A stretch of DNA of 64,000 nucleotides from Engraulis encrasicolus (GCF_034702125.1 NC_085880.1:16469148-16533147), one strand, 5' to 3'; shown: positions 1 to 11,636, counted from the first letter of the stretch. Notes: generated by a model not told the origin, from the sequence alone. Numbers and translations: made by a program.

Positions 1-218
1 TGGGGTTTTTTTTCCCTTTTTTTCTTTTTTTCCCCCTTCTTTCTTGAAGCTTGTGCTTGTAGCTCTGGTGAAAAGCAATTAAGCGTACCTTGAAGGGGCG
101 TGGCCTGGAACGCTCTACAGGATCCGGAGAGCTCGTATTGGCACCGGCTGAGGTCTAGCGCCCTCTTGGTGCCTCACACGGTGCCCACCTGGTGCCCCCC
201 TGCTGGCCCCAGCAACTC

Positions 219-382
219 ATACTTACCTGGCAGGGGAGACACCATGATCAAGAAGGTGGTTCACCATTGGCGAGGCTTAGCCATTGCACTTCGGCTAGGT
301 TGACCTAATTGAATTCCCCAAATGTGGGAATCTCAACTGCATAATTTGTGGTAGTGGGGGACTGCGTCCGCGCTCTCCCCTG
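219..382 (+). ncRNA. U1 spliceosomal RNA, copy 1
   Basis: The RNA begins atacttacctg, the 5' arm that pairs with 5' splice sites. Stem-loop I carries a gatcaagaagg loop (U1-70K site) and stem-loop II carries attgcacttc (U1A site). The Sm site aatttgtgg is at 343-351, and the 3' hairpin closes with ctctcccctg. Length is 164 nt, as usual for vertebrate U1. Downstream, a gttcaag..aaagttcaaga stretch resembles the snRNA 3' box. It pairs with 5' splice sites in the first step of spliceosome assembly in the nucleus. Confidence 0.96.
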
Positions 383-758
383 ATTTGTTGTTCAAGAAAA
401 AAAGTTCAAGAGTGCATATTCTAAAAGCTTTTATTTGGGGTGCTTTTAGTTTGAAATGTGTGGGATCCCCCCCCCCCCCCTTTTTTTCCCCCCTTCTTTT
501 TTGAAAGTCATTATATGGGGGTGCTTTTAGTTTGAAATGTGTGGGGTTTTTTTCCCTTTTTTTCTTTTTTTCCCCCTTCTTTCTTGAAGCTTGTGCTTGT
601 AGCTCTGGTGAAAAGCAATTAAGCGTACCTTGAAGGGGCGTGGCCTGGAACGCTCTACAGGATCCGGAGAGCTCGTATTGGCACCGGCTGAGGTCTAGCG
701 CCCTCTTGGTGCCTCACACGGTGCCCACCTGGTGCCCCCCTGCTGGCCCCAGCAACTC

Positions 759-922
759 ATACTTACCTGGCAGGGGAGACACCATGATCAAGAAGGTGGT
801 TCACCATTGGCGAGGCTTAGCCATTGCACTTCGGCTAGGTTGACCTAATTGAATTCCCCAAATGTGGGAATCTCAACTGCATAATTTGTGGTAGTGGGGG
901 ACTGCGTCCGCGCTCTCCCCTG
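759..922 (+). ncRNA. U1 spliceosomal RNA, copy 2
   Basis: I see no difference from copy 1 over the 164-nt transcript. The 3' box-like stretch and the upstream 200 bp are also the same. Confidence 0.95.
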
Positions 923-1297
923 ATTTGTTGTTCAAGAAAAAAAGTTCAAGAGTGCATATTCTAAAAGCTTTTATTTGGGGTGCTTTTAGTTTGAAATGTG
1001 TGGGATCCCCCCCCCCCCTTTTTTTCCCCCCTTCTTTTTTGAAAGTCATTATATGGGGGTGCTTTTAGTTTGAAATGTGTGGGGTTTTTTTTCCCTTTTT
1101 TTCTTTTTTTCCCCCTTCTTTCTTGAAGCTTGTGCTTGTAGCTCTGGTGAAAAGCAATTAAGCGTACCTTGAAGGGGCGTGGCCTGGAACGCTCTACAGG
1201 ATCCGGAGAGCTCGTATTGGCACCGGCTGAGGTCTAGCGCCCTCTTGGTGCCTCACACGGTGCCCACCTGGTGCCCCCCTGCTGGCCCCAGCAACTC

Positions 1298-1461
1298 ATA
1301 CTTACCTGGCAGGGGAGACACCATGATCAAGAAGGTGGTTCACCATTGGCGAGGCTTAGCCATTGCACTTCGGCTAGGTTGACCTAATTGAATTCCCCAA
1401 ATGTGGGAATCTCAACTGCATAATTTGTGGTAGTGGGGGACTGCGTCCGCGCTCTCCCCTG
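1298..1461 (+). ncRNA. U1 spliceosomal RNA, copy 3
   Basis: Complete 164-nt copy with the 5' atacttacc arm, both protein-binding loops and the Sm site. The unit differs from its neighbours only in spacer homopolymer lengths. Confidence 0.95.
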
Positions 1462-1835
1462 ATTTGTTGTTCAAGAAAAAAAGTTCAAGAGTGCATATTC
1501 TAAAAGCTTTTATTTGGGGTGCTTTTAGTTTGAAATGTGTGGGATCCCCCCCCCCCTTTTTTTCCCCCCTTCTTTTTTGAAAGTCATTATATGGGGGTGC
1601 TTTTAGTTTGAAATGTGTGGGTTTTTTTTTCCCTTTTTTTCTTTTTTTCCCCCTTCTTTCTTGAAGCTTGTGCTTGTAGCTCTGGTGAAAAGCAATTAAG
1701 CGTACCTTGAAGGGGCGTGGCCTGGAACGCTCTACAGGATCCGGAGAGCTCGTATTGGCACCGGCTGAGGTCTAGCGCCCTCTTGGTGCCTCACACGGTG
1801 CCCACCTGGTGCCCCCCTGCTGGCCCCAGCAACTC

Positions 1836-1999
1836 ATACTTACCTGGCAGGGGAGACACCATGATCAAGAAGGTGGTTCACCATTGGCGAGGCTTAGCCA
1901 TTGCACTTCGGCTAGGTTGACCTAATTGAATTCCCCAAATGTGGGAATCTCAACTGCATAATTTGTGGTAGTGGGGGACTGCGTCCGCGCTCTCCCCTG
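1836..1999 (+). ncRNA. U1 spliceosomal RNA, copy 4
   Basis: Complete copy. The following spacer has one of the longer C runs, making this unit 544 bp. Confidence 0.95.
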
Positions 2000-2379
2000 A
2001 TTTGTTGTTCAAGAAAAAAAGTTCAAGAGTGCATATTCTAAAAGCTTTTATTTGGGGTGCTTTTAGTTTGAAATGTGTGGGATCCCCCCCCCCCCCCCTT
2101 TTTTTCCCCCCTTCTTTTTTGAAAGTCATTATATGGGGGTGCTTTTAGTTTGAAATGTGTGGGGTTTTTTTTCCCTTTTTTTCTTTTTTTTTCCCCCTTC
2201 TTTCTTGAAGCTTGTGCTTGTAGCTCTGGTGAAAAGCAATTAAGCGTACCTTGAAGGGGCGTGGCCTGGAACGCTCTACAGGATCCGGAGAGCTCGTATT
2301 GGCACCGGCTGAGGTCTAGCGCCCTCTTGGTGCCTCACACGGTGCCCACCTGGTGCCCCCCTGCTGGCCCCAGCAACTC

Positions 2380-2543
2380 ATACTTACCTGGCAGGGGAGA
2401 CACCATGATCAAGAAGGTGGTTCACCATTGGCGAGGCTTAGCCATTGCACTTCGGCTAGGTTGACCTAATTGAATTCCCCAAATGTGGGAATCTCAACTG
2501 CATAATTTGTGGTAGTGGGGGACTGCGTCCGCGCTCTCCCCTG
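2380..2543 (+). ncRNA. U1 spliceosomal RNA, copy 5
   Basis: Complete copy with all U1 landmarks; the spacer C run is again long. Confidence 0.95.
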
Positions 2544-2923
2544 ATTTGTTGTTCAAGAAAAAAAGTTCAAGAGTGCATATTCTAAAAGCTTTTATTTGGG
2601 GTGCTTTTAGTTTGAAATGTGTGGGATCCCCCCCCCCCCCCCCTTTTTTTCCCCCCTTCTTTTTTGAAAGTCATTATATGGGGGTGCTTTTAGTTTGAAA
2701 TGTGTGGGTTTTTTTTTTCCCTTTTTTTCTTTTTTTCCCCCTTCTTTCTTGAAGCTTGTGCTTGTAGCTCTGGTGAAAAGCAATTAAGCGTACCTTGAAG
2801 GGGCGTGGCCTGGAACGCTCTACAGGATCCGGAGAGCTCGTATTGGCACCGGCTGAGGTCTAGCGCCCTCTTGGTGCCTCACACGGTGCCCACCTGGTGC
2901 CCCCCTGCTGGCCCCAGCAACTC

Positions 2924-3087
2924 ATACTTACCTGGCAGGGGAGACACCATGATCAAGAAGGTGGTTCACCATTGGCGAGGCTTAGCCATTGCACTTCGGC
3001 TAGGTTGACCTAATTGAATTCCCCAAATGTGGGAATCTCAACTGCATAATTTGTGGTAGTGGGGGACTGCGTCCGCGCTCTCCCCTG
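2924..3087 (+). ncRNA. U1 spliceosomal RNA, copy 6
   Basis: Complete copy; no base change seen in the RNA relative to copy 1. Confidence 0.95.
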
Positions 3088-3464
3088 ATTTGTTGTTCAA
3101 GAAAAAAAGTTCAAGAGTGCATATTCTAAAAGCTTTTATTTGGGGTGCTTTTAGTTTGAAATGTGTGGGATCCCCCCCCCCCCCCTTTTTTTCCCCCCTT
3201 CTTTTTTGAAAGTCATTATATGGGGGTGCTTTTAGTTTGAAATGTGTGGGTTTTTTTTCCCCTTTTTTTCTTTTTTTCCCCCTTCTTTCTTGAAGCTTGT
3301 GCTTGTAGCTCTGGTGAAAAGCAATTAAGCGTACCTTGAAGGGGCGTGGCCTGGAACGCTCTACAGGATCCGGAGAGCTCGTATTGGCACCGGCTGAGGT
3401 CTAGCGCCCTCTTGGTGCCTCACACGGTGCCCACCTGGTGCCCCCCTGCTGGCCCCAGCAACTC

Positions 3465-3628
3465 ATACTTACCTGGCAGGGGAGACACCATGATCAAGAA
3501 GGTGGTTCACCATTGGCGAGGCTTAGCCATTGCACTTCGGCTAGGTTGACCTAATTGAATTCCCCAAATGTGGGAATCTCAACTGCATAATTTGTGGTAG
3601 TGGGGGACTGCGTCCGCGCTCTCCCCTG
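3465..3628 (+). ncRNA. U1 spliceosomal RNA, copy 7
   Basis: Complete copy; no base change seen in the RNA. Confidence 0.95.
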
Positions 3629-4007
3629 ATTTGTTGTTCAAGAAAAAAAGTTCAAGAGTGCATATTCTAAAAGCTTTTATTTGGGGTGCTTTTAGTTTGA
3701 AATGTGTGGGATCCCCCCCCCCCCCCCTTTTTTTTCCCCCCTTCTTTTTTGAAAGTCATTATATGGGGGTGCTTTTAGTTTGAAATGTGTGGGTTTTTTT
3801 TCCCCTTTTTTTCTTTTTTTCCCCCTTCTTTCTTGAAGCTTGTGCTTGTAGCTCTGGTGAAAAGCAATTAAGCGTACCTTGAAGGGGCGTGGCCTGGAAC
3901 GCTCTACAGGATCCGGAGAGCTCGTATTGGCACCGGCTGAGGTCTAGCGCCCTCTTGGTGCCTCACACGGTGCCCACCTGGTGCCCCCCTGCTGGCCCCA
4001 GCAACTC

Positions 4008-4171
4008 ATACTTACCTGGCAGGGGAGACACCATGATCAAGAAGGTGGTTCACCATTGGCGAGGCTTAGCCATTGCACTTCGGCTAGGTTGACCTAATTG
4101 AATTCCCCAAATGTGGGAATCTCAACTGCATAATTTGTGGTAGTGGGGGACTGCGTCCGCGCTCTCCCCTG
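4008..4171 (+). ncRNA. U1 spliceosomal RNA, copy 8
   Basis: Complete copy; no base change seen in the RNA. Confidence 0.95.
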
Positions 4172-4546
4172 ATTTGTTGTTCAAGAAAAAAAGTTCAAGA
4201 GTGCATATTCTAAAAGCTTTTATTTGGGGTGCTTTTAGTTTGAAATGTGTGGGATCCCCCCCCCCCCTTTTTTTCCCCCCTTCTTTTTTGAAAGTCATTA
4301 TATGGGGGTGCTTTTAGTTTGAAATGTGTGGGTTTTTTTTCCCCTTTTTTTCTTTTTTTCCCCCTTCTTTCTTGAAGCTTGTGCTTGTAGCTCTGGTGAA
4401 AAGCAATTAAGCGTACCTTGAAGGGGCGTGGCCTGGAACGCTCTACAGGATCCGGAGAGCTCGTATTGGCACCGGCTGAGGTCTAGCGCCCTCTTGGTGC
4501 CTCACACGGTGCCCACCTGGTGCCCCCCTGCTGGCCCCAGCAACTC

Positions 4547-4710
4547 ATACTTACCTGGCAGGGGAGACACCATGATCAAGAAGGTGGTTCACCATTGGCG
4601 AGGCTTAGCCATTGCACTTCGGCTAGGTTGACCTAATTGAATTCCCCAAATGTGGGAATCTCAACTGCATAATTTGTGGTAGTGGGGGACTGCGTCCGCG
4701 CTCTCCCCTG
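4547..4710 (+). ncRNA. U1 spliceosomal RNA, copy 9
   Basis: Complete copy; the unit is among the shortest (538 bp) because its spacer C run is short. Confidence 0.95.
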
Positions 4711-5084
4711 ATTTGTTGTTCAAGAAAAAAAGTTCAAGAGTGCATATTCTAAAAGCTTTTATTTGGGGTGCTTTTAGTTTGAAATGTGTGGGATCCCCCC
4801 CCCCCTTTTTTTCCCCCCTTCTTTTTTGAAAGTCATTATATGGGGGTGCTTTTAGTTTGAAATGTGTGGGGTTTTTTTTCCCTTTTTTTCTTTTTTTCCC
4901 CCTTCTTTCTTGAAGCTTGTGCTTGTAGCTCTGGTGAAAAGCAATTAAGCGTACCTTGAAGGGGCGTGGCCTGGAACGCTCTACAGGATCCGGAGAGCTC
5001 GTATTGGCACCGGCTGAGGTCTAGCGCCCTCTTGGTGCCTCACACGGTGCCCACCTGGTGCCCCCCTGCTGGCCCCAGCAACTC

Positions 5085-5248
5085 ATACTTACCTGGCAGG
5101 GGAGACACCATGATCAAGAAGGTGGTTCACCATTGGCGAGGCTTAGCCATTGCACTTCGGCTAGGTTGACCTAATTGAATTCCCCAAATGTGGGAATCTC
5201 AACTGCATAATTTGTGGTAGTGGGGGACTGCGTCCGCGCTCTCCCCTG
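5085..5248 (+). ncRNA. U1 spliceosomal RNA, copy 10
   Basis: Complete copy; no base change seen in the RNA. Confidence 0.95.
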
Positions 5249-5624
5249 ATTTGTTGTTCAAGAAAAAAAGTTCAAGAGTGCATATTCTAAAAGCTTTTAT
5301 TTGGGGTGCTTTTAGTTTGAAATGTGTGGGATCCCCCCCCCCCCCTTTTTTTCCCCCCTTCTTTTTTGAAAGTCATTATATGGGGGTGCTTTTAGTTTGA
5401 AATGTGTGGGGTTTTTTTTCCCTTTTTTTCTTTTTTTCCCCCTTCTTTCTTGAAGCTTGTGCTTGTAGCTCTGGTGAAAAGCAATTAAGCGTACCTTGAA
5501 GGGGCGTGGCCTGGAACGCTCTACAGGATCCGGAGAGCTCGTATTGGCACCGGCTGAGGTCTAGCGCCCTCTTGGTGCCTCACACGGTGCCCACCTGGTG
5601 CCCCCCTGCTGGCCCCAGCAACTC

Positions 5625-5788
5625 ATACTTACCTGGCAGGGGAGACACCATGATCAAGAAGGTGGTTCACCATTGGCGAGGCTTAGCCATTGCACTTCGG
5701 CTAGGTTGACCTAATTGAATTCCCCAAATGTGGGAATCTCAACTGCATAATTTGTGGTAGTGGGGGACTGCGTCCGCGCTCTCCCCTG
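5625..5788 (+). ncRNA. U1 spliceosomal RNA, copy 11
   Basis: Complete copy; the spacer that follows has a C run of about 17, with a shortened T run after it. Confidence 0.95.
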
Positions 5789-6166
5789 ATTTGTTGTTCA
5801 AGAAAAAAAGTTCAAGAGTGCATATTCTAAAAGCTTTTATTTGGGGTGCTTTTAGTTTGAAATGTGTGGGATCCCCCCCCCCCCCCCCCTTTTTTCCCCC
5901 CTTCTTTTTTGAAAGTCATTATATGGGGGTGCTTTTAGTTTGAAATGTGTGGGGTTTTTTTCCCTTTTTTTCTTTTTTTCCCCCTTCTTTCTTGAAGCTT
6001 GTGCTTGTAGCTCTGGTGAAAAGCAATTAAGCGTACCTTGAAGGGGCGTGGCCTGGAACGCTCTACAGGATCCGGAGAGCTCGTATTGGCACCGGCTGAG
6101 GTCTAGCGCCCTCTTGGTGCCTCACACGGTGCCCACCTGGTGCCCCCCTGCTGGCCCCAGCAACTC

Positions 6167-6330
6167 ATACTTACCTGGCAGGGGAGACACCATGATCAAG
6201 AAGGTGGTTCACCATTGGCGAGGCTTAGCCATTGCACTTCGGCTAGGTTGACCTAATTGAATTCCCCAAATGTGGGAATCTCAACTGCATAATTTGTGGT
6301 AGTGGGGGACTGCGTCCGCGCTCTCCCCTG
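6167..6330 (+). ncRNA. U1 spliceosomal RNA, copy 12
   Basis: Complete copy; no base change seen in the RNA. Confidence 0.95.
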
Positions 6331-6708
6331 ATTTGTTGTTCAAGAAAAAAAGTTCAAGAGTGCATATTCTAAAAGCTTTTATTTGGGGTGCTTTTAGTTT
6401 GAAATGTGTGGGATCCCCCCCCCCCCCCTTTTTTTCCCCCCTTCTTTTTTGAAAGTCATTATATGGGGGTGCTTTTAGTTTGAAATGTGTGGGGTTTTTT
6501 TTTCCCTTTTTTTCTTTTTTTCCCCCTTCTTTCTTGAAGCTTGTGCTTGTAGCTCTGGTGAAAAGCAATTAAGCGTACCTTGAAGGGGCGTGGCCTGGAA
6601 CGCTCTACAGGATCCGGAGAGCTCGTATTGGCACCGGCTGAGGTCTAGCGCCCTCTTGGTGCCTCACACGGTGCCCACCTGGTGCCCCCCTGCTGGCCCC
6701 AGCAACTC

Positions 6709-6872
6709 ATACTTACCTGGCAGGGGAGACACCATGATCAAGAAGGTGGTTCACCATTGGCGAGGCTTAGCCATTGCACTTCGGCTAGGTTGACCTAATT
6801 GAATTCCCCAAATGTGGGAATCTCAACTGCATAATTTGTGGTAGTGGGGGACTGCGTCCGCGCTCTCCCCTG
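6709..6872 (+). ncRNA. U1 spliceosomal RNA, copy 13 (spacer interrupted)
   Basis: Complete RNA with its 3' box-like stretch. A 1,902-bp transposon begins 37 bp after the RNA end, so the gene body and its immediate 3' processing signal are intact while the spacer is split. Confidence 0.95.
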
Positions 6873-6909
6873 ATTTGTTGTTCAAGAAAAAAAGTTCAAG
6901 AGTGCATAT

Positions 6910-7326
6910 CGTCGGCTTGCTACCAAAACCGCCTAAGTCCGAATTTGGTCGAAATGAGATTTTTGCATAAACGTACTCCCCTACCACAGCTGCATCACCC
7001 TGCCTTTCCGCCAGGGTCATAGATCAATCACAAAAGTCACCAGAATAAAAAATCTGTATGCATAAAGTCACACACTGCCTATGAGAAAATGCATGACCAG
7101 GGACGTAGCTATAGGGAGGACAAGGAGGGCATTTGCCTGTAGGCCTAGGGCCCTCCTGCAGGTGGCAGGGGTAGGGGCCCTATTATGACCTTGGCAGGTG
7201 GTATGGGGGCCCTATCTATTCATCCTGGGGCCCTGTGCACAATTGTTCTGCCAATGTGAATGACTTAGGTAACTTGACTTAGCCATTTGTGATGCAAGAA
7301 GCCGTTTATTTACATCTGTTGAGAGG

Positions 7327-7372
<46 letters not shown>

Positions 7373-8811
7373 AAAGACAATGGCCATGTTTTACAACTTC
7401 ATCCTTAGACATCTGTCTGAGATAATCTTATCACACAATGGTTGTAGCCCTACATTAATTAATAGTTGTAGCCTTGAAACAAACTCGGCAATTATTAATT
7501 ATTTACTTTATTTGATGCTATCACAGATTTATAGACTGCATCATCTTATGACAATGTGTTTTATCATATCCTTATGTAATTTTTCATAATGTAGATTTTA
7601 AACGGCATTCGGTAGGTGTCACTAGTGCAATGCACTATTGGATACGCAGTTGGAAGACCAAATCCTATATGTAAAGTATCCAGTAGTGGTTCTATTTCAT
7701 ATTCTGAATGCCACGGTCATGGTGTTGAAGTGGGCGGGGCACAGTTCTATGACCAGGTTACCTCGGTCATGGGTAAGGTTGGGAGGGTGGGGCAGTTCTA
7801 TGAGCATGGAGAAGAGCAGAAGTTAAGCAAAGATGATAAACAAGGAGGAGACCGTTCGTGAGGAGGTGCAAGGACCAAAGAAGTGCCCCACCCCTTCATC
7901 CTCCTCCATGACTGATGGGACCTCAACATGGAGATTGGTCGTCACTGCATGGCTTATTCTGCGAGACACTACAGTCGGAATCTGCCCTGATATGAGCAAT
8001 GAACATTACCATCGCAGCCATTGCACTGGTGCTATGCTTTGGTTGAGAGTCTAAACGATGTTATCATTGAAAACTAAACATTACCATTGTGGCAAATGCT
8101 CTGGCACAATGACAAAAAGAGTTATACTTTGGATGCGAATGCAAATAATGTTTCATTGAAAGCTAATATGACTGAAAGTGCTAGAAAGTAAAAGAAATCT
8201 GTGAAAATCTGTTGGTAGACATGAGTTTTACCAGCATGCTAGATTTACATGTCTTAAGACAAAAGAAACCCTTAAGTGTTTAAGTTAAACCGTTAGACAT
8301 AATGAGCTTAATACATAGCATGCTAGATTGTTACAAGGTCTACAAAAATATTTCAATCTTTCACCATATCCAGGATTAAAGTTTGGAATTAAAAAAAAAG
8401 AATAGTGTAACTATCAAAATAATGTGCAGTGCATTGTTCTTGTTTTGCTGCTTCAAATAATTTATTTTAAAGTGTTTTGTTTTCCTTAGGAGCCATTTCA
8501 TGTTTGACTTGCAGCTTCACTCAAAATAAATAAAGAAAATATATTAACATCTTGGTACTGTTTGTAGTGGACCAATGACACAGACTTGATGACAGGATGA
8601 TGCAGATGTGGTAGAGGGGCAAAAAAGGGGAGTTCTGCAAAAATCTCCTTTGACCAAAATTATTAGGGGGGGCTCACAATTGCTCTTTGCCCAGGGGCTA
8701 AGATTTCCTAGAACCGCCACTGATGTTTGGCGCCCCCTTTGGTGCCTAGTTTTTCCCTGTTTTCCGAAAACCCCAAAATCGGACTTAGGCGGTTTTGGTA
8801 GCAAGCCGACG
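6910..8811. mobile_element. 1,902-bp inverted-repeat DNA transposon inserted in the U1 array
   Basis: The ends are perfect 33-bp inverted repeats starting cgtcggcttgct, extending to about 39 bp with one mismatch. The flanks read gc-atat and atat-tct, and intact units read gcatattct, so the target duplication is atat (4 bp). Removing the insert and one duplication restores a 538-bp unit. No long frame or recognisable transposase is seen inside; it holds a CT microsatellite and fragments of repeats. I cannot name the superfamily; a 4-bp duplication rules out Tc1, hAT and piggyBac rules. Probably non-autonomous. Confidence 0.85.
7331..7370. repeat. (CT)n microsatellite
   Basis: Twenty uninterrupted CT units inside the transposon in the U1 array. 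Confidence 0.95.
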
Positions 8812-9152
8812 ATATTCTAAAAGCTTTTATTTGGGGTGCTTTTAGTTTGAAATGTGTGGGATCCCCCCCCCCCTTTTTTTCCCCCCTTCTTTTTTGAAAG
8901 TCATTATATGGGGGTGCTTTTAGTTTGAAATGTGTGGGGTTTTTTTTCCCTTTTTTTCTTTTTTTCCCCCTTCTTTCTTGAAGCTTGTGCTTGTAGCTCT
9001 GGTGAAAAGCAATTAAGCGTACCTTGAAGGGGCGTGGCCTGGAACGCTCTACAGGATCCGGAGAGCTCGTATTGGCACCGGCTGAGGTCTAGCGCCCTCT
9101 TGGTGCCTCACACGGTGCCCACCTGGTGCCCCCCTGCTGGCCCCAGCAACTC

Positions 9153-9316
9153 ATACTTACCTGGCAGGGGAGACACCATGATCAAGAAGGTGGTTCACCA
9201 TTGGCGAGGCTTAGCCATTGCACTTCGGCTAGGTTGACCTAATTGAATTCCCCAAATGTGGGAATCTCAACTGCATAATTTGTGGTAGTGGGGGACTGCG
9301 TCCGCGCTCTCCCCTG
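9153..9316 (+). ncRNA. U1 spliceosomal RNA, copy 14
   Basis: The 164-nt RNA matches the array. Its 3' flank diverges (caagaataaaagttccagagc in place of caagaaaaaaagttcaagagt), so 3'-end formation could differ. This is the last complete copy. Confidence 0.92.
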
Positions 9317-9691
9317 ATTTGTTGTTCAAGAATAAAAGTTCCAGAGCGCAAAATCTAAAAGTCATTATTTGGAGGTGCTTTTAGTTTGAAATGTGTGGGG
9401 TTTCTCCCCCCCCCATTTTTTTTTTCTTTTTTCTTTGTTTTCCTTCTTTTTTGAAAGTCATTATTCGGGGGTGCTTTTAGTTTGAAATGTGTGGGGTTTT
9501 TTTTCCCCCTTCTTTCTTGAAACTTGTACTTGTAGCTCTGGTGAAAAGCAATTAAGCCTGCCTTGAAGGGGCGTGGCCTGGAACGCTCTACAGGATCCGG
9601 AGAGCTCGTATTGGCACCGGCTGAGGTCGAGCGCCCTCTTGGTGCCGCACACGGTGCCCAGCTGGTGCCCCCCTGCTGGCCCCAGCAACTC

Positions 9692-9782
9692 ATACTTACC
9701 TGGCAGGGGAGACACCATGATCAAGAAGGTAGTTCACCATTGGCGAGGTTTAGCTATTGGCACTTCGGTTAGGTTGACCTAA
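9692..9782 (+). pseudogene. Truncated, diverged U1 copy at the array edge
   Basis: The copy starts with atacttacctgg but departs after about 90 nt at ttgacctaa and runs into unrelated T-rich DNA, so it lacks stem III, the Sm site and the 3' hairpin. It also has several substitutions and an extra g in the U1A-binding loop (attggcacttc). Without an Sm site it cannot form a stable snRNP. Edge degeneration is common where homogenisation is weakest. Confidence 0.9.
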
Positions 9783-10470
9783 GTTCGGTGTTTTTTTTGT
9801 GGGTTTTTAAAAAGTCATTGTGACCAAATGAGGCAGAATACCATCCCAGGTTTATGATATGTTAAGAACAGACATTTAATCTTTCCAAATCTGTTGATAA
9901 TATGGTGGTGAGTCGTGACATTTTTTTTAAATAACGTGGCAAAGATGGCACCAAGTTTCAGTTTTTCCATTTTAAATACTTCATATCTTCTAAACTGTTC
10001 ATCGCAGAAGATCAGTCTTTCAACACAACATGCACAGAATGGTTGGGAACATACATTGTCCATATCAAACCTCTGTCTTTAAAACTGCACTTACCACAGT
10101 CCTTCAAAGATGCCCACAAATTCAAAGGTGAGAATTTTTCAAGCAACTTTAAGCCCCCAGAACACGGTGGTAAATGCAAGAGGATGTGTGAAAATCCAAT
10201 TCACAAGTACATGTTCCAAATGTTACCCCTTGAAATTCATAAGGACCTACTTAAAGTAGTTTTTTAGATACAATACTCTGAAAGTGGGCTCTCTGAGAAG
10301 TCTGTTCCAAACGAGTCAGGGGGGTACCTGACAAAAACATTTTTAATGACAAAACTATGAGGAGTTGAGAGCTATAATTTTGCACTTTTCCTATTGGGAC
10401 GTTTGTGAACCTCCTTGATTTTTTTCTGCCAAATCTGAGATGGTCGTGTGGGATGATTCGGAGATTTGGC
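9783..10470. other. Unannotated spacer between the U1 array and the TLR4 duplication
   Basis: Short frames only, with no splice-supported exon or recognisable repeat. The sequence is AT-rich single-copy-looking DNA. Confidence 0.5.
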
Positions 10471-10735
10471 GTGGAATGACCCCTGTGCAATTTACTCACG
10501 AGGGACGACCAGGATTTAAAACAGTTTTGATTTTCTTGCAACCCTACAATTGCACGATCGTAAGATGAGATCGCTTGTCGTATGTACACGACAGGATGCG
10601 AGACTCACGATTGACCTCAGATTGAGCAAGAAATCGTCCCGACTCCCAAAAAGTCATGCGAGTGACAAATTGTGGCAAAATCGGGTCAAAAATCGTACTG
10701 TACAGTGTAAGCTTGGCTTTAAACAGCTGCCAGGC
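10471..10735. mobile_element. MITE remnant (family M1), left-truncated
   Basis: The segment cacgatcgtaagatgagatcg through cagtgtaagcttggctttaa is shared with 16415-16925 and 19669-20198. Only the right half is present. Confidence 0.75.
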
Positions 10736-10874
10736 TCATTGCATTTTCACTTAATTAATGTGCATTTCTCTTATGCATAGCCTAATACAAGTCAACGATG
10801 TGCAAGGACGAGTGCTTGTAGAAACGACAAAGTATTTTATCTGAAGCGACAACCTAACTGTCGGGACCTGAAGA

Positions 10875-11420
10875 CTCAAAAAAACTGGACAGTGTTACCT
10901 GAAGGTGTATGGAACGTGAACATGTTTTGCCTTTGTTTGATGCTTAGATGGAGAAGCAACCCGTCTCGTCTTCCAAACTCCCCATTCTGGAAGGAGTCTT
11001 CAGATTTTTGCATCTTCGAGCTCAACGTTGAAAGTTGTGGGGAGCATACCCCATCATCTTCTAACATGACAAGGTTCATAAGGACATGGATGACAGAGTA
11101 TGGTATGGATGAACTTGAGGGGCCTGCACATAGTCCGAACCTGAACTCAATAGAACACCTTTGAAAAAATGTAAGAACGGAGACTGAAAGCCAGGCCTTC
11201 TCCACCAACATCTGTGTGCGACCTCACCAGTGCGCTATTGGAAGAATGGTCTGAAATTCCTTCCAGAAATGCCATCAGAGAGTGCAGACCTCCACCAAGG
11301 AAGCTGTTTGATACAAAATGTGACTGTTCTATCAAACATCAAACGGATGTCCATCAAACGGAATGTCAAAATTCACCCTGTTCCACAATTCAATTTGCGG
11401 CCACTAGGGGCCTCTAAATT
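10875..11420 (+). pseudogene. Degenerate Tc1/mariner-type transposase fragment, copy A
   Basis: A frame around 11100-11165 reads EGPAHSPNLNSIEHL, the Tc1 motif normally seen as PAQSPDLNPIEHLW before the last catalytic acidic residue, and then meets a stop. Flanking frames continue in pieces. No catalytic triad can be assembled, so this is a dead fragment. It is shared with copy B. Confidence 0.8.
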
Positions 11421-11456
11421 TCTAGGCTACCAATGGTTAAGAATCTTTTTTTTTAA

Positions 11457-11636
11457 TCCTGGTTCCTGTTTGTGATCCGGATCACCACCAAAATGTTATC
11501 AATTGTTCCTTTGATCATTTCCAACAACTCCACAAAGTTTCATCCAAATATGTTTATAACTTTGAGTTATCCTGCTGACAAACAGACAGACAAACCAATG
11601 CGACCGAAAACATACCCTTCTTGGCAGAGTTAATAA
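11457..11636 (+). mobile_element. Conserved retroposon-like 3' tail, copy A
   Basis: The segment includes gtttgtgatccggatcacc, a run of caaacagacagacaaacca and cttggcagagttaataaa, a highly conserved tail common in aquatic-animal genomes that I associate with non-LTR elements. The precise family is uncertain. Confidence 0.5.

Larger units (their letters stand above)
1..9790 (+). repeat. Tandem array of ~540-bp U1 snRNA gene units
   Basis: Unit starts are spaced 538-544 bp apart from the left edge to 6909, and the array resumes at 8812 after a transposon. Each unit holds a U1 RNA, ~220 bp of upstream sequence, and a homopurine/homopyrimidine spacer with C and T runs and two copies of a short segment reading ggggtgcttttagtttgaaa. 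Units look identical except for homopolymer lengths, as expected from unequal crossover or gene conversion. The first unit is cut by the window edge, so the array continues leftwards. The last two units diverge from the consensus. I could not identify a convincing proximal sequence element or octamer in the upstream region. Confidence 0.95.

Noticed and set aside
100..303. 67-codon frame repeated in every U1 unit
   Set aside because: It starts at a GTG, overlaps the U1 promoter and RNA, and is repeated only because the unit is repeated.
1..6909. Regular repeats as a possible CRISPR array
   Set aside because: Units are ~540 bp, contain U1 genes and have no unique spacers; the genome is eukaryotic.
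7616..8054. Short frames inside the transposon in the U1 array
   Set aside because: No transposase motif, overlapping frames, and no consistent codon pattern.
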